In this document: positions 1-12,565 of the stretch, in pieces | Layout of the letters: every line of letters begins with the position of its first letter | Position numbering within the stretch: the first letter of the stretch is position 1 | NCBI GenBank assembly: GCA_016703265.1 | Contig: JADJCK010000007.1 | Span: 1 to 64,000, forward strand | Direction: 5' to 3' | DNA length: 64,000 nucleotides | Origin: a bacterium | GTDB taxonomy: Bacteria > Krumholzibacteriota > Krumholzibacteriia > LZORAL124-64-63 | The notes under the pieces: model-generated | What the model was told of the DNA's origin: nothing | The model's input: only the letters and a program-made list of their open reading frames with translations | The model's database searches: none | Translations under genes and position numbers: made by a program

Positions 1-1598
1 GGGGGTGCTCGCACCCGCCGATCTCGACTACGCACTGAGGGTGCACACCAAGCTGGCGAATCCGCGGCCCCTCGTCTCGGTACTGCAGGACCTCGGCCTG
101 GTGACTCCGGAGATCCTGCGTGAGACCCTGACGCGCAACCGCGTCAAGCTGCGCCTGGGAACCCTCCTGCTCGAACTCGGGGTGATCAGCGAACCCGACC
201 TGCAGGCCGCCATCGCGCTGCAGAAGGACTCGCGCGGGCGCAAGCTCGGCGAGGTGCTCGTCGAGAACCACTTCCTGACCGAAGACGAGCTGTTGAAGGT
301 GCTGTCGGCACAGGTCGGCTTCCCGTACCTCGACATGGACCGGATTCCCGTCGACCGGGCGCTGCTGGCACCGTTCAAGTCGGGCTGGTTCACGCGCAAC
401 CAGGCCTTGCCGTTCCGCGGTCCCGACGGGGCGCTGATGCTGGCCGTGGCCGACCCGCTGGTGAGCGAGCCGCCCAACGAAGCCACCCGCATCCTCGGCC
501 AGTCGGTGGTGCCCTGCCTGGTCCGCCGCCACGTGCTGGAGCAGGCCGTGCGCGCCATGGCGCCGGTGCCGGATTCCGTGGCCAGGCTCGAGAACGAAGG
601 CGTGCAGGTCCAGGCTGTCCAGCGGATCATTGCCGAGGCCATCGAGCAGAAGGCCAGCGACATCCACATCGAACCGATGAGCGACCGCCTCCGCATCCGC
701 TTCCGGCAGGACGGCGTGCTCGTGCAACATGCGGACCTGCCGCTGGAATCGGCGCGGGCGCTCACCAGCCGCATCAAGGTGCTGGCCGGTGCGGACATTG
801 CCGAGCGCCGCAGGCACCAGGACGGTCGCATGCTGTTCGAGCACGAGGGCGCGAACCTCGACCTGCGCGTCTCGTTCTATTCGACCATCCACGGCGAGAA
901 GATCGTGCTGCGACTCCTCAACAACCGCAGCAAGCTTCTGGACATCAATGACATCGGCATGGCGCCGCGAAGAGACCCTGCGCCATATCGTGCGTCAGGA
1001 TCCCGACGTCATCGTCATCGGCGAGATCCGCGACCGGTTCTCGGCCGACACGGCGATCCAGGCGGCGCTCACCGGACACAAGGTGCTGACGACGTTCCAC
1101 ACCGAGGATTCCATCGGCGGCCTCCTGCGCCTGTTGCACATGGACATCGAGGCGTTCCTGATCTCGTCCACGGTGGTCAGCGTCCTGGCCCAGAGGCTGT
1201 TGCGGCGCGTGTGCCCCAGCTGCCGGCAGGACCACGTGCTGACGCCGGACGAGGTGCGGCGGCTCGGCTACCAGCCCAAGGATGTCACCCGCATGACCTT
1301 CGCGCGCGGCACCGGCTGCGCCGACTGCCGCTACCTGGGCTACCGCGGGCGCATCGCCGTCTTCGAACTGCTGATCCTCAACGAGCCGGTCAAGGATGCG
1401 CTCATCCAGCGGCGCACCAGCTACGAGATCCGTCGCATCAGCGTCGAGAGCACCGGCCTCGTGTCGCTCCTGGAAGACGGCATCTACAAGGCGAGCGAGG
1501 GACAGACCTCGTTCGAGGAGATCATCCGCACGCTGCCCCGGCTGGCGAAGCCGCGGCCGCTGCAGGAACTGCACCGGTTGCAGGGGGTGCTGCGATGA
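1..1598 (+). pseudogene. GspE/PilB-type secretion or pilus assembly ATPase, truncated 5' and lacking its Walker A segment
   Basis: Cytoplasmic hexameric ATPase of type II secretion or type IV pilus systems. The first visible start is a GTG at 5, but the gene probably begins before the window. The N-terminal part holds MshEN-like repeats (LGEVLVENHFLTEDELL; SAQVGFPYLD) and the N2/core signature ASDIHIEP. Reading frame 2 runs to DINDIGM near 957. It then jumps to frame 3 at EETLRHIVRQDPD with the Walker B region VIVIGEIRD (1003-1031), the His-box TFHTED and a four-Cys zinc motif (CPSC...CADC). In the family about 100 residues, including GPTGSGKTT and the Asp box, lie between DIGM and LRQDPD. 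They are absent, and the frame changes at the same point. As written the protein could not bind ATP. A collapsed assembly or a real deletion both fit. The stop overlaps the next start (ATGA). Confidence 0.85.
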
Positions 1599-2458
1599 GC
1601 GGGGGACGTTCGCTGCTTGCCATGATCGAGGAACGCATCGCCGCCGGCGACTACCGCCTGCCCGCGCGGAGCAGCGTTGCCGCGGAGCTCCACACGCTGA
1701 CCGCAGACCCGGACTTCGAGATGACCAGGGTCATCGGACTGGTAACGGGTGATGCCGCCCTCACCGGCGAGATCCTGAGGGTGGCCAACAGCGCCCTTTA
1801 CACGGGCCTGTCGAAGGTTGCCACGGTGAGAGAGGCCGTCGTGCGCCTGGGGTCGGCCCAGGTCTTCCGGCTCGCGATGCAGACGTGCGAGAAGGAACAG
1901 TACCATGCCTGCGCGCCGGTGCTGAACCGCTTCATGGAGCCGCTCTGGCAGCACGCGGTGGGAGTGGCGCACGGTTCGGCCTGGCTGGCGCGGAAGCTCG
2001 GCTACCGGGACCTGGAGCAGACGGCATTCGTCGCCGGACTCCTGCACGATGTGGGCAAGCTGCTGCTCGTCATGGTCATCGACGATGTCTTCTCGGCAGA
2101 ACAGATCGACGGCGGCCTGACCGACCAGCTGATACGCGAGATCCTCGAGTCGGCCCACGTCACGTGCGGATTCGAATTGGCCAGGAGCTGGGGACTTCCC
2201 GAGGAATACGGCCGCATCATCCGCGACCACCATCGGGACGACCTGAGCCAGGGCGGCACGCTCATCAACCTGGTCGCGCTTTCCGACAAGGCCTGCCGAC
2301 GCCTCGGCCTGGGTATCGACAGTGAGCCGTCGCTGGTGCTCGCGGTGACCGACGAGGCGGCAACGCTCGGCGCCGGCGATATCGTCCTGGCGCAGCTGCT
2401 CGTGGCCCTGGAGGACGTACAGGCGGAATGCGCGGATCCCGAGGGGGCTGCCCGCTGA
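1595..2458 (+). CDS. HDOD-domain signalling protein
   Basis: Predicted 287-residue cytoplasmic HDOD protein, an HD-superfamily output domain common in bacterial signalling proteins, often near motility or secretion genes. The ATG at 1595 overlaps the ATPase stop by 4 nt, so the two are translationally coupled. Residues about 30-230 form the HDOD fold: DAALTGEILRVANSALY with the VANSA motif near residue 64, and G-L-L-H-D-V-G-K-L at about 148-156, giving a clear H151-D152 pair. A second conserved segment near the C-terminus reads IIRDHH. No REC or GGDEF domain is attached. The coupling suggests it acts with the pilus/secretion ATPase. Its biochemical activity is not known, because many HDOD proteins are not phosphodiesterases. 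Confidence 0.85.
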   Translation: MSGGRSLLAMIEERIAAGDYRLPARSSVAAELHTLTADPDFEMTRVIGLVTGDAALTGEILRVANSALYTGLSKVATVREAVVRLGSAQVFRLAMQTCEKEQYHACAPVLNRFMEPLWQHAVGVAHGSAWLARKLGYRDLEQTAFVAGLLHDVGKLLLVMVIDDVFSAEQIDGGLTDQLIREILESAHVTCGFELARSWGLPEEYGRIIRDHHRDDLSQGGTLINLVALSDKACRRLGLGIDSEPSLVLAVTDEAATLGAGDIVLAQLLVALEDVQAECADPEGAAR

Positions 2459-2503
2459 CCGGGCAGGCCTTCGCGATGCCTGATTCATGACTGCCGGAAC
2501 GGG

Positions 2504-2531
2504 AGAGGGACCGCGTAGCCGCGGTCCCTCT
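2504..2531. terminator. Hairpin terminator between convergent genes
   Basis: Perfect 12-bp inverted repeat: AGAGGGACCGCG at 2504-2515, loop TAGC, complement at 2520-2531. It lies between the HDOD stop (2458) and the carboxypeptidase stop (2552), which face each other, so it could stop transcription from both sides. The U-tract is weak (TTCATC on the plus strand). Confidence 0.7.
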
Positions 2532-2551
2532 TCATCTCCGGCTTCCCGGTC

Positions 2552-5137
2552 CTACTTGACGAGCGAAGCCTTCAGCGACTGCTCGACGCCGTCGGCCGAG
2601 AGCCTCACCAGGTAGACGCCGCTGGCGGCGGGCTGTCCCGCATCGTCCAGGCCGTTCCAGACCACCGACTGCGCCCCGGCCGGACGGGCTTCGTCCGCCA
2701 GGGTGCGCACCAGGCGGCCCGACAGGTCGTAGACACGGACCAGGGCCCGGCCGGCGCGCGCCAGCTCGAAGCGGACCGTGGCGGCCGGGTTGAACGGGTT
2801 CGGCTGCACGCCCGTGAGCTGCGTCATCGCCGGCAGGTTGCCGGTGCCGCTGTAGGGGTCGGTGCCCACGCCCTGGATCAGGAACGAGTCGAAGTGGAAG
2901 CCGTCGTAGTTGAGCGACGTGTCCGAGCGCAGCACGAACTGGAAGCGCACATCGCTCTGGCCCAACCAGGGCGCCAGGCTCACGGTCTCGGTCACCCAGG
3001 CGGCCTGCGCGCCTTCGTACCAGGTGCCGGTCAGCTGCACGCCCTGCCCGCTGGCCGTCTGGGTGCGCGTGGCGGCCACCGGTGTCCAGGCGCCGCCGCC
3101 CACCGACACCTGCAGCTGCACGCCGTCCCAGTTCGCCTCGAGGTTCCACTTGGCGCGGTAGGTCAGGTTGCCCGACAACAGGTCCGAGAGGTCGGCGCCG
3201 GCAGCCATCGTGCAGTACTTCGTCGAATTGCTGACATAGCTGCCGACCGGGCTGTCGGTCATCTCGTAGGCCGTGGCGTCGGCGCCCGGCGCGAGCACGC
3301 CCCAGGTACCGGTCCAGCCGGTGGCCTGCCCGTCGTCGAAGTTCGCGGAGAACGGCGTGATGGTGATCGAGTGGGCCATGTAGACGGTCGGCGCGTTCAC
3401 CGTGGCCGCGTTGACGGTCACGATCTGGTCTTCCGCAGCGTAGCCGCTGAAGGTGTAGGCCAGCCGGTAGTCGCCGTACTCGAGGTTGTTCACGGTGAAG
3501 ACGCCGGCCGCATTGGCCGTCACGCTCGCCGCGAGCGAGTTCAGCGGGTGGGTGAAGACCTGCACCTGCGCGGCCAGCGGCGCGCCGCCCACGGCCAGCA
3601 CCTGGCCGCTCAGGTCGCCGTTGGCGGTCGGCTGCATCTGGACGTTGAGCACCGTCGGCGTGCCCCAGGTCACGGCCACATTGCTGACCGTCTGCGTGAT
3701 GTACCCCGGCGAACTGAACGTCAACTGGTAGGTGCCCGTGGCGAGCAGCTTGTAGTAGTCGCCGTGTGTCGGGTCGGTGCGCACGGTCTTGGTGTTGCCG
3801 GTCACGGTGACGGTTGCGTTCACCGGGTCGCCCGTCTCGGCCGAGGTGACCACGCCGTTGACGCCGTACCGGGCGGACTTGACGTAGTGCATCATGCTTT
3901 CGCGGTTCTCGTTCCAGAACGTCGCCAGGGTGCTGGCGGCAGGCCACTTCGTGTTGGAGACCTCGATGGTCGTATCGATGCACCCCGTCTGGTCGTAGCT
4001 CCAGTCCTGCAGGGTGCCGAGCGCCACGTACCAAGCGGCGCCGTTCGTGATCCCCTGGGGGAAATCGCCGTTGTACATGGGCAGGTTGTAGGTCGAGTAC
4101 TCGAGGCTCAACTTGCGCAGGGCGGCATCGTCGGAAGTCAGCGTGTAGGTCCAGTCCACAGGTAGTTCATCAGCAGCGCGCCGCCGTGGTAGTTGGCGCT
4201 GATCACGAAATGATGCGAGTTGGCGTAGGCCATGAAGGAGAGGTTCTCGCTCTCGGTCACGGGGTCCTCGCCGGCCGGCAGCGGAAATTGCGGTTGAGGT
4301 CGGCGCCGTTCGCATTTAGCGCTGCGTGAGATAGGTGCCGTCGGGGTTGTGGTCGGGCATGAGGTGGATCTCGTAATTGTCCACGAGATTCGTCACGTCC
4401 TCGCGGCCGGCGACGCCGTAGTTGGTCAGCAGGTAGTTGGCGAAATCGAGCGTCAGGATCATGCCCGTCACCTCGTCGCCATGCATGGTCGAGCTCAGCC
4501 GGATCTCGGGCTCGGCCTCCGAGTTGTTCACGTCGTCGCTGATGACCAGGCCCCACAGGGCGCGGCCCTGGATGCTGGTGCCCCACTGGAACGTGCGGGC
4601 GCGGGTGGGGTGGGCGGCGGCGAGGTCGGCTAGGATCTGGCCGATTTCGGCGTGCGTCGGGTAGACCGTCAGCGGGAACGTAAACACCTTCTCGGACGCG
4701 GGCTGCAATTCGCGGCTCGCCCACATCTTCTCGGCCGCCTCGCGGCCTTCGCGGTCGAGGTCGCGCACGGCGACCGGCGCCCAGCCGGCTGCCAGCAGGT
4801 CGGCGTGCTCGCGGTCGGTGACGCGCACTTCGAGCGCCACCTTCTCGACCTTGCGGTCGGCTCCTTCGTAGGACAGTTCGACATCCTCGCGCGAGAAGCG
4901 GCTCAGCGGCACGGCGCGCAGCAGCGCGTCCAGTTCGTCGCGGTCGCGCAACTCGATGCGCACGGGATGGTCGGTCCAGACAGCCGGCTGCCACTGCGGC
5001 AGGGCGCGGGCGGTGGCCAGGGCTTCAGGGGTGATGGGCCCGCTCGCAGCAGCCAGGGCCGACGACGCGGCCACGGCGGCAAGCAGCAGGGCACAGGTCC
5101 AAACCAATGACAGAACGGGGCGACGGTTGCGATTCAT
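2552..5137 (-). CDS. Secreted M14 zinc carboxypeptidase with FlgD-like C-terminal domain (three frame breaks)
   Basis: Extracellular metallocarboxypeptidase of about 862 residues if three single-base deletions are restored. Start at 5137 with a signal peptide (LVWTCALLLAAVAASSALA). The M14 core shows HGDE (zinc ligands), HNPDG, NANGADLNRNF, the third zinc ligand in ANYHGG, and TIEVSNTKWP with the catalytic Glu. Next come two carboxypeptidase-regulatory-like beta-sandwiches (GVNGVVTSAETGDPV; DLSGQVLAVGGAPLAAQVQV), a jelly-roll-like segment, and a FlgD-like domain (NPFNPAATVRFEL...WNGLDDAGQPAASGVYLVRL) ending SLKASLVK. Frame breaks fall near 4314, 4270 and 4160. Restoring one base at each gives R-Y-N-A-N-G, N-R-N-F-P-L-P and N-Y-P-V-D-W, all as expected for the family. 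The active-site residues are all present, so the gene is probably intact in the organism. Confidence 0.9.
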
Positions 5138-5397
5138 CGCGCAAACTGCCAGGTGGCGGTGGCCCGTGCGGCAGGGCCGTGTCGGGCGCGCCGGACAAAA
5201 AGACGCAAATGACCTAGCTCATGATAATGCACCCCGCTCACGGATCTGTCACAAAATGAGTTATCTGCTTCAAATTTATATGGTCACAGGGCAGATCGGG
5301 AGGTTCCGAACTGGCGAACCGGACGCCGGCGGGCGACCATGGCAGATGAATTCGATCCTCATTGTCGGCCCGGGCGGCCGCAACCGAAAGGCCCCGC

Positions 5398-5700
5398 ATG
5401 TTCATCGCCATGAACCGCTTCCGCATCGCCCCCGGATTCGAGGATACCTTCGTGCAGATGTGGCGCGAGCGCGATTCCCGCCTGCAGGACGTCCCCGGCT
5501 TCCGCCAGTTCAACCTGCTGCGCGGCGAATCGCGCCCCGAGGCGACGATCTTCATCTCGCATTCGACCTGGGAGTCGCGCCAGGCGTTCCTCGACTGGAC
5601 CGAGTCCGACGCCTTCAAGCAGGCGCACGCGAAGGCCCGCGCCCCGGAAGGCACCTACCTGGGTCCGCCGCAGTTCGAGGGCTACGAAGTGGCGCTCTAG
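5398..5700 (+). CDS. Antibiotic biosynthesis monooxygenase / HmoA-like heme-degrading protein
   Basis: 100-residue ABM (ferredoxin-like dimeric alpha-beta barrel) protein. It begins MFIAMNRFRIAPGFE, the arrangement seen in HmoA/IsdG-like heme oxygenases, where the early Asn and a helix His contact heme. Here there is Asn6 and a His in SHSTWESRQAF. ATG at 5398 with GAAAGG upstream. It is a single gene between the divergent carboxypeptidase and aroC. The family also contains non-heme quinone monooxygenases, so heme degradation is inferred. The 5200-5290 interval upstream is the most AT-rich stretch nearby and probably holds promoters for both directions. I could not define a convincing Fur box. 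Confidence 0.75.
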   Translation: MFIAMNRFRIAPGFEDTFVQMWRERDSRLQDVPGFRQFNLLRGESRPEATIFISHSTWESRQAFLDWTESDAFKQAHAKARAPEGTYLGPPQFEGYEVAL

Positions 5701-5835
5701 CGAACGGTCACGGCGCGCCGACCATTGCGCCGCCGCGTCGCCTCTGCGATCATCGCTGCGGCATCCCGGCTGTCCCGCACGGCGAACCGCATACCTCAGT
5801 TCCGGCACGAGGCACCAGCCTCCGGCAGGAGAATC

Positions 5836-6914
5836 ATGTCCAGCACCTTCGGCCGCCTGTTCCGCGTCACGACCTTCGGCGAATCGCACGGTCCCGGCGT
5901 CGGCGCGGTCATCGACGGCTGCCCGCCCGGGCTGGCCCTCGTCAGCGACGTGATCCAGCGCGAGCTCGACCGCCGGCGCCCCGGCCAGGGTGCCCTGACC
6001 ACCGCCCGGCAGGAAGCCGACCGGGTCGAGATCCTTTCCGGCGTGGAGGGCGGGCTCACGCTCGGCACGCCGATCGCCCTGCTGGTGCGCAACCTGGACC
6101 AGCGGCCCGGCGACTACGCGGACCTGGCGGCCGCCCCCCGTCCTTCACATGCGGACCTCACCGTCGAGCGCAAGTACGGCCTGCGCCCGGTCTCGGGCGG
6201 CGGCCGCGCCAGCGCGCGCGAGACCGTCGGTCGCGTTGCCGCCGGCGCCGTGGCGCCCATTGGCTGCAGGCAACCCATGGGGTGGAAGTGGTGGCGTGGG
6301 TGGAACAGGTGGCCGGCCAGGGCCCGGCACAGGTCGACGCGGCGGCGCTGACGCGGGCCCAGGTGGATGCCCATCCCACCCGCTGCCCCGATCCCGCACT
6401 GGCCGCCTCGCTGGAACAGGCGATCATCGCCGCCCGGGCCGACGGGGACTCGGTCGGCGGCGTCATCGCCGGTGTCTGCCGCGGGCTGCCGGCGGGCTGG
6501 GGCGAGCCGGTCTTCGACAAGCTCGAAGCGATGCTGGCGCACGCCTTCCTGTCGCTCCCGGCCACCAAGGGCTTCGAGATCGGCTCCGGTTTTGCCGGCG
6601 CGAACCTGCGCGGCTCGCAGCACAACGACGCCTTCGTCGCCCGTGAGGGCGGACTCGGCACCGCCACCAACCGCAGCGGCGGCGTGCAGGGCGGCATCAG
6701 CAACGGCGAGCCCGTCACGTTCCGCGTCGCCTTCAAGCCGCCGGCGACGATCGCGCGTGCCCAGCGCACCGCAGGCTACGACGGCGAGCCGCTCGACCTG
6801 GTCGGCCATGGACGCCACGATCCCTGCGTGCTGCCGCGGGCCGTGCCCATCGTCGAGGCGATGGCGGCACTCGTCCTGGCGGATCTCGCGCTCATCCAGC
6901 GTTCACGGGGATAG
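5836..6914 (+). CDS. aroC: Chorismate synthase (one frame break)
   Basis: Last step of the shikimate pathway: 5-enolpyruvylshikimate-3-phosphate to chorismate, using reduced FMN. About 359 residues, the family's usual size. ATG at 5836 with AGGAGA upstream; the N-terminus FGRLFRVTTFGESHGPG is diagnostic. Further signatures are RRPGQGALTTARQEAD, RPSHADLTVERKYG, GGGRASARETVGRVAAGAVA, KGFEIGSGFAGA and GGVQGGISNGEPV. The frame changes near 6255, where ...GAVA in one frame continues as HWLQATHGVEVVAWV in another. Restoring a single base closes it, so the gene is probably functional. It ends 30 nt from the convergent cdaA stop. Confidence 0.95.
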
Positions 6915-6944
6915 TGGCGGGCCGGAGCGGGCCCGGCTGCGGGC

Positions 6945-7799
6945 TCAGTTGCGGGAATCGGGGGCAGTGCGGTTCACGCGGGCCGACTCGGCCGCGGCCT
7001 CGGCCTCGGCGGCGCGGTCGCTCGCCCGGCGATTGCGAACGCGCGGGCCGGTCTGGCGGCGGTAGACGCGCTCCAGTTCGTGCATGAGATCGTCCATCGA
7101 CAACCCGCGGCGGATATGCCCGCCGAAGACGAGGCTGATCGCGCGCGTCTCCTCGGAAACCACCAGCAAGATCGCATCGGACTGCTCACTGATGCCGATG
7201 GCCGCACGGTGCCGCGTGCCCAGCACGTAGCCCAGTTCCTCGCGCTCGGTGATGGGCAGGATCACTGCCGCCGCCGCGATCTTGCTGCCGCTGATGATGA
7301 CGGCGCCGTCGTGCAACGGGCCCGGTACCGTGAAGATCGCCTCGATCGTGGCGGCCGTGATCTCGGCGTCCAGGGGCACGCCCTTCTGGATCCAGTCGCT
7401 CAGGCGCACCTCACGCTCGATCACGATGATGGCGCCCAGGCCGCGCTTGGAAAGTCGCGTGACCGCCTTCAGCAACTCCTGCTCGGCCGGGATCTCACGT
7501 ACCCTCCCGAACAGGCCGCGTCCGAGCCCCAGCGTGGTCAGCGCCGCCCGCAATTCCGGCTGGAAGATGATGATGAACGCCACCACCCACACCGTCTGCA
7601 ACGTGCCGATGATGCGACCGACCACCATCATGCCCAGCAATTGCGCCAGGAACGACAGCACCAGCAGCAGTCCCAGTCCCACGAACATCTGGATCACCCG
7701 CGTGTCCTTGATGAACACGATCAGGCGGTAGAGCAGGTAGGCCACGATGAGGATATCGAGGACGTCGATGAAGATGCTGCCGGAGACTTTTTCCCACAT
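6945..7799 (-). CDS. cdaA: Membrane diadenylate cyclase CdaA
   Basis: Makes c-di-AMP from two ATP at the inner membrane. 284 residues: three N-terminal transmembrane helices (about 12-30, 38-55, 66-80) followed by a DisA_N cyclase domain. Catalytic motifs are clear: DGA in P-L-H-D-G-A-V-I (164-166), GTRHRAA (194-200) and VSEET further on. The C-terminal tail is long, charged and Ala-rich. It is the last gene of the tilS-ftsH-folP-cdaA run. The regulator gene cdaR (YbbR-like), which often follows cdaA, is absent; the next gene is aroC on the other strand. Confidence 0.93.
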   Translation of the reverse strand: MWEKVSGSIFIDVLDILIVAYLLYRLIVFIKDTRVIQMFVGLGLLLVLSFLAQLLGMMVVGRIIGTLQTVWVVAFIIIFQPELRAALTTLGLGRGLFGRVREIPAEQELLKAVTRLSKRGLGAIIVIEREVRLSDWIQKGVPLDAEITAATIEAIFTVPGPLHDGAVIISGSKIAAAAVILPITEREELGYVLGTRHRAAIGISEQSDAILLVVSEETRAISLVFGGHIRRGLSMDDLMHELERVYRRQTGPRVRNRRASDRAAEAEAAAESARVNRTAPDSRN

Positions 7800-7878
7800 G
7801 TCGACAACCTAGCACCGGTCCGCGGCGCACTCAACGGTGAATCTGGCCGGCGCGCGCGAACATCGCGCTGCCGAACGC

Positions 7879-8763
7879 CTAGTCGCGGCCGATCGCAGCC
7901 AGCACGTCCAGGAACTGCCGCGATGCGGCCACATCGTGCACCCGCACCACGGCGGCGCCCGCGTGCCACGCCGCCGCCAGCGCCGCCAGGCTGCCGGGCA
8001 ACCGGTCGGCCGTCGGGGCTCCGCTCACGGCGCCGATGAAGCTCTTGCGCGAGGCACCCACCAGCAGGACGCGTCCCCGGGCCGTGTCGGCCGCGTGCCG
8101 CAACAGGGCCAGGTTGTGCCCGGGGGTCTTGCCGAAGCCGATGCCGGGGTCCACTGCGATCGATCCCGGCGCCACGCCGGCCGCTTCGGCGGCCGTCACG
8201 CGCGTCGCGAGCCAGTCCGCCACCTCCGGCACCACATCGCGATACGACGGATCGTCCTGCATCGTTGCGGGCGTGCCGCGCATGTGCATGAGCACCAGTC
8301 CGCACCCGGCATTGGCGACGAGCGGCAGCATGCCCGCGTCGAAGCAGCCGGCGCTGATGTCGTTGATGGCGTCGGCGCCCTCGGCCAGCGCCGCGGCGGC
8401 CGTGCCCGCGCGCACCGTGTCGACGGTCAACGGCAGGTCGGTCTGCCGCCTCAGCAGACGGAGCACGGGCAGCAGGCGTGCCCTCTCGGCCTCTTCACCG
8501 ATCGGCTCGGCGCCGGGCCGCGACGACTCGGCGCCCAGGTCGAGCAGGTCGCCGCCCTCGGCGATCAGGCGCAGGGCCAGGTCCACCGCCGCCTCGGGCC
8601 CGTCGCCGCGTGAACCGGCCCAGAAGCTGTCCGGCGTCAGGTTGACGATGCCCATCAGGAGCGGGCGCGTCGTGGCCTGCAGTCGTACGCGCCCCAGGTC
8701 CCAGGCCGGAGCGCGGAAGGGGACCTGCCGGTCCCCTTCCTTCCGATTGCCGCTGCCGTCCAC
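7879..8763 (-). CDS. folP: Dihydropteroate synthase
   Basis: Condenses p-aminobenzoate with dihydropterin pyrophosphate in folate synthesis. TIM-barrel signatures: LMGIVNLTPDSF, GGDLLDLGAESSRPGAE (pterin/phosphate loop), DAINDISAG, LMHMRGTPATMQ, IAVDPGIGFGKT and GASRKSFIG. About 294 residues from a GTG at 8763, two bases after the ftsH stop, which is the only in-frame ATG/GTG/TTG start before the conserved core. A strong AAGGAAGGGG lies inside this extension, so the real start could be a later non-ATG codon. The folate link to metH and metF in the same window is only contextual. Confidence 0.92.
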   Translation of the reverse strand: MDGSGNRKEGDRQVPFRAPAWDLGRVRLQATTRPLLMGIVNLTPDSFWAGSRGDGPEAAVDLALRLIAEGGDLLDLGAESSRPGAEPIGEEAERARLLPVLRLLRRQTDLPLTVDTVRAGTAAAALAEGADAINDISAGCFDAGMLPLVANAGCGLVLMHMRGTPATMQDDPSYRDVVPEVADWLATRVTAAEAAGVAPGSIAVDPGIGFGKTPGHNLALLRHAADTARGRVLLVGASRKSFIGAVSGAPTADRLPGSLAALAAAWHAGAAVVRVHDVAASRQFLDVLAAIGRD

Positions 8764-8765
8764 GC

Positions 8766-10849
<2,084 letters not shown>

Positions 10850-10853
<4 letters not shown>

Positions 10854-12286
10854 GAAGGGCGCGTTCCTCGCGTCGTAGGGTAATTCCTGCGGATGATGGA
10901 GATAGTAACCATCCCCGTGGAGTCCGGCAACAGCCGCGTACGCTCGTCACGGGCCAGACCGACCACCCACAGGATGCCGTCGTCGTCCACGACCACCAGC
11001 ACGCCCGCGCGCCGCGACACCGGCACACGCGCTTCGCGCAGGAGGTCGCTCACCTTCTTGCCGCCGCCCAGCCCGAGGGGGCGCAGGCGGTCGCCGCGTC
11101 GCCATCCGCGCACCCGGAGGTTGCCGCGCAACGCTGATGCCGGACAGACCAGATGCCAGGTGTCCGGATTCTCCGGATCGCCCACTTGGGGCCGTCCAGG
11201 GTCGGTTCCGTCCGGCAGTCGGCGCACTTCGGGCCGCCAGTCCTCGGGGCCGCCGTCGTCGTTTCCGGGCCCAGTCACCGTACCCGGCAGGAGGCGGTCG
11301 AATTCACGGGTCAGGCGCCGGCCGCCCGGCAGGTCCAGACCGCTGCCCGAGATGCCGTCGCGCAGCCAGCCGAGGATGGTGGCCACATGGACGGCTTCCA
11401 CCAGGTCCGGCGTCCCCAGCCAGGCGCGCAGGACGCGCCCCGCCAGCGCCGGCGGGAGTTCCAGCAGGGCGGCGATGCGCAGCGCGGGGCCGTCGGTGAC
11501 CCCCGGCTGCGCCTGTCGCGCGAGCTCGTCCAGCAGCGCCAGGTCGTCCTCGAGCAGCCCCGCCAGGCGGGCCGGGCTGTCCAGGCAGCCTTCGCCGAAC
11601 ACGCTGCGGAGCACGGGCACCACTTCGCGCCGCAGGCGTGCCCGCAGGTTGTCACCGTCGAGATTGGTGGCATCCAGGCGCCACGGCTGCCCCTGCTCCT
11701 GCAGGAAGGCGACGATGGCGCCCCGGTCCCAGTCCAGGAGCGGATGGATGAAGGCGCCGGAAACCGGGCGGATGCCGCGCAGCCCTTCCGGCCCCGTGCC
11801 CCGCAGCAGGCGCATCAGCACGGTCTCGGCCTGGTCGTCTCGGTGATGTCCGGTGGCCACGCACGCGGGCCACGGGCGCGCGGCCGCCGCATCGAGAAGG
11901 AACCGGCGGCGCAGGTGGCGGGCGGCTTCCTCGAGGCCAAGGCCGCGCTCGCGGGCCGCGGCGCGGGGATCGGCGGCGCCCTCGAGCAGTTCCACGCCCA
12001 GGCGGGCGCACAGGTCACGGCAGAACAGGAGGTCCTGGTCGGCGTCGCCCGCGCGCAGGCCGTGGTGCAGGTGGGCGGCGGCCAGCGGCGCACCACTCAC
12101 GGCGGACCAACGGCAGGCCACCAGCAGCAGCGCCACCGAATCGGGGCCGCCTGACAGCGCCACCACCACGCCCGGTCGCGCCGGGGCGGCCGCAGGCACG
12201 GCCAGCGCGACAAGCTCGCCCAGGCGGGCGGCGGCGGCGGCCAGGTCCATGGGGCGTGGAAGGGGGCGGGCAATCGAGCGGGACAT
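10850..12286 (-). CDS. tilS: tRNA(Ile)-lysidine synthase
   Basis: Attaches lysine to C34 of tRNA-Ile(CAU), changing codon reading from AUG to AUA. 478 residues. N-terminal PP-loop ATPase motif V-A-L-S-G-G-P-D-S-V-A-L and HHGLRAGDADQD, followed by CVATGHHRDDQAETVLMRLLRGTGPEGLRG. The C-terminal TilS_C domain (LRVRGWRRGDRLRPLGLGG...KVSDLLREARVP) is complete. The ATG at 12286 has GGAGGG six bases upstream, which favours it over the longer reading from 12376. A CAT-anticodon tRNA lies 105 nt upstream on the same strand. Confidence 0.95.
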
Positions 12287-12390
12287 GGGGCCCTCCGGCA
12301 ACGGGAGGCGGCAAAAGAGATCCCGACGGGAAAAACAAAGACCCCGACGCGCGCGTCCGGGCCAGTTCCCCCTCACGGCCGGTGAAATGT

Positions 12391-12467
12391 TGGTAGCGGC
12401 TCAGGGATTCGAACCCCCGACACACGGATTATGATTCCGTTGCTCTAACCAACTGAGCTAAACCGCC
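12391..12467 (-). tRNA. tRNA with CAT anticodon (Met-type; Ile2 not excluded)
   Basis: 77-nt cloverleaf including an encoded 3' CCA (complement of 12391-12393). Acceptor GGCGGTT pairs with AGCCGCT, with G-U pairs allowed at 1-72 and 6-67; discriminator A. D-arm GCTCAGTTGGTTAGAGC. Anticodon stem ACGGA/TCCGT with loop ATCATAA, giving CAT. T-loop TTCGAAT, with one apparent mismatch at the base of the T-stem. The D-arm matches elongator Met tRNAs, but the CAT anticodon next to tilS leaves lysidine-modified tRNA-Ile2 possible. It is the first element of the tilS transcription direction. Confidence 0.93.
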
Positions 12468-12565
12468 ACCCAACATCCTTGGCGCCCGCTTGCGCGGGCA
12501 ATCACGCAATTTATCCGCTGTTCCCGGGGTTGTCAAGACAGCCCCGGCCGGGCTATCGTGGCGCC

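Noticed and set aside
5200..5290. Fur-type operator between the carboxypeptidase and the heme-oxygenase-like gene
   Set aside because: A short ATGATAATG-like string is present, but the 19-bp inverted repeat is not.
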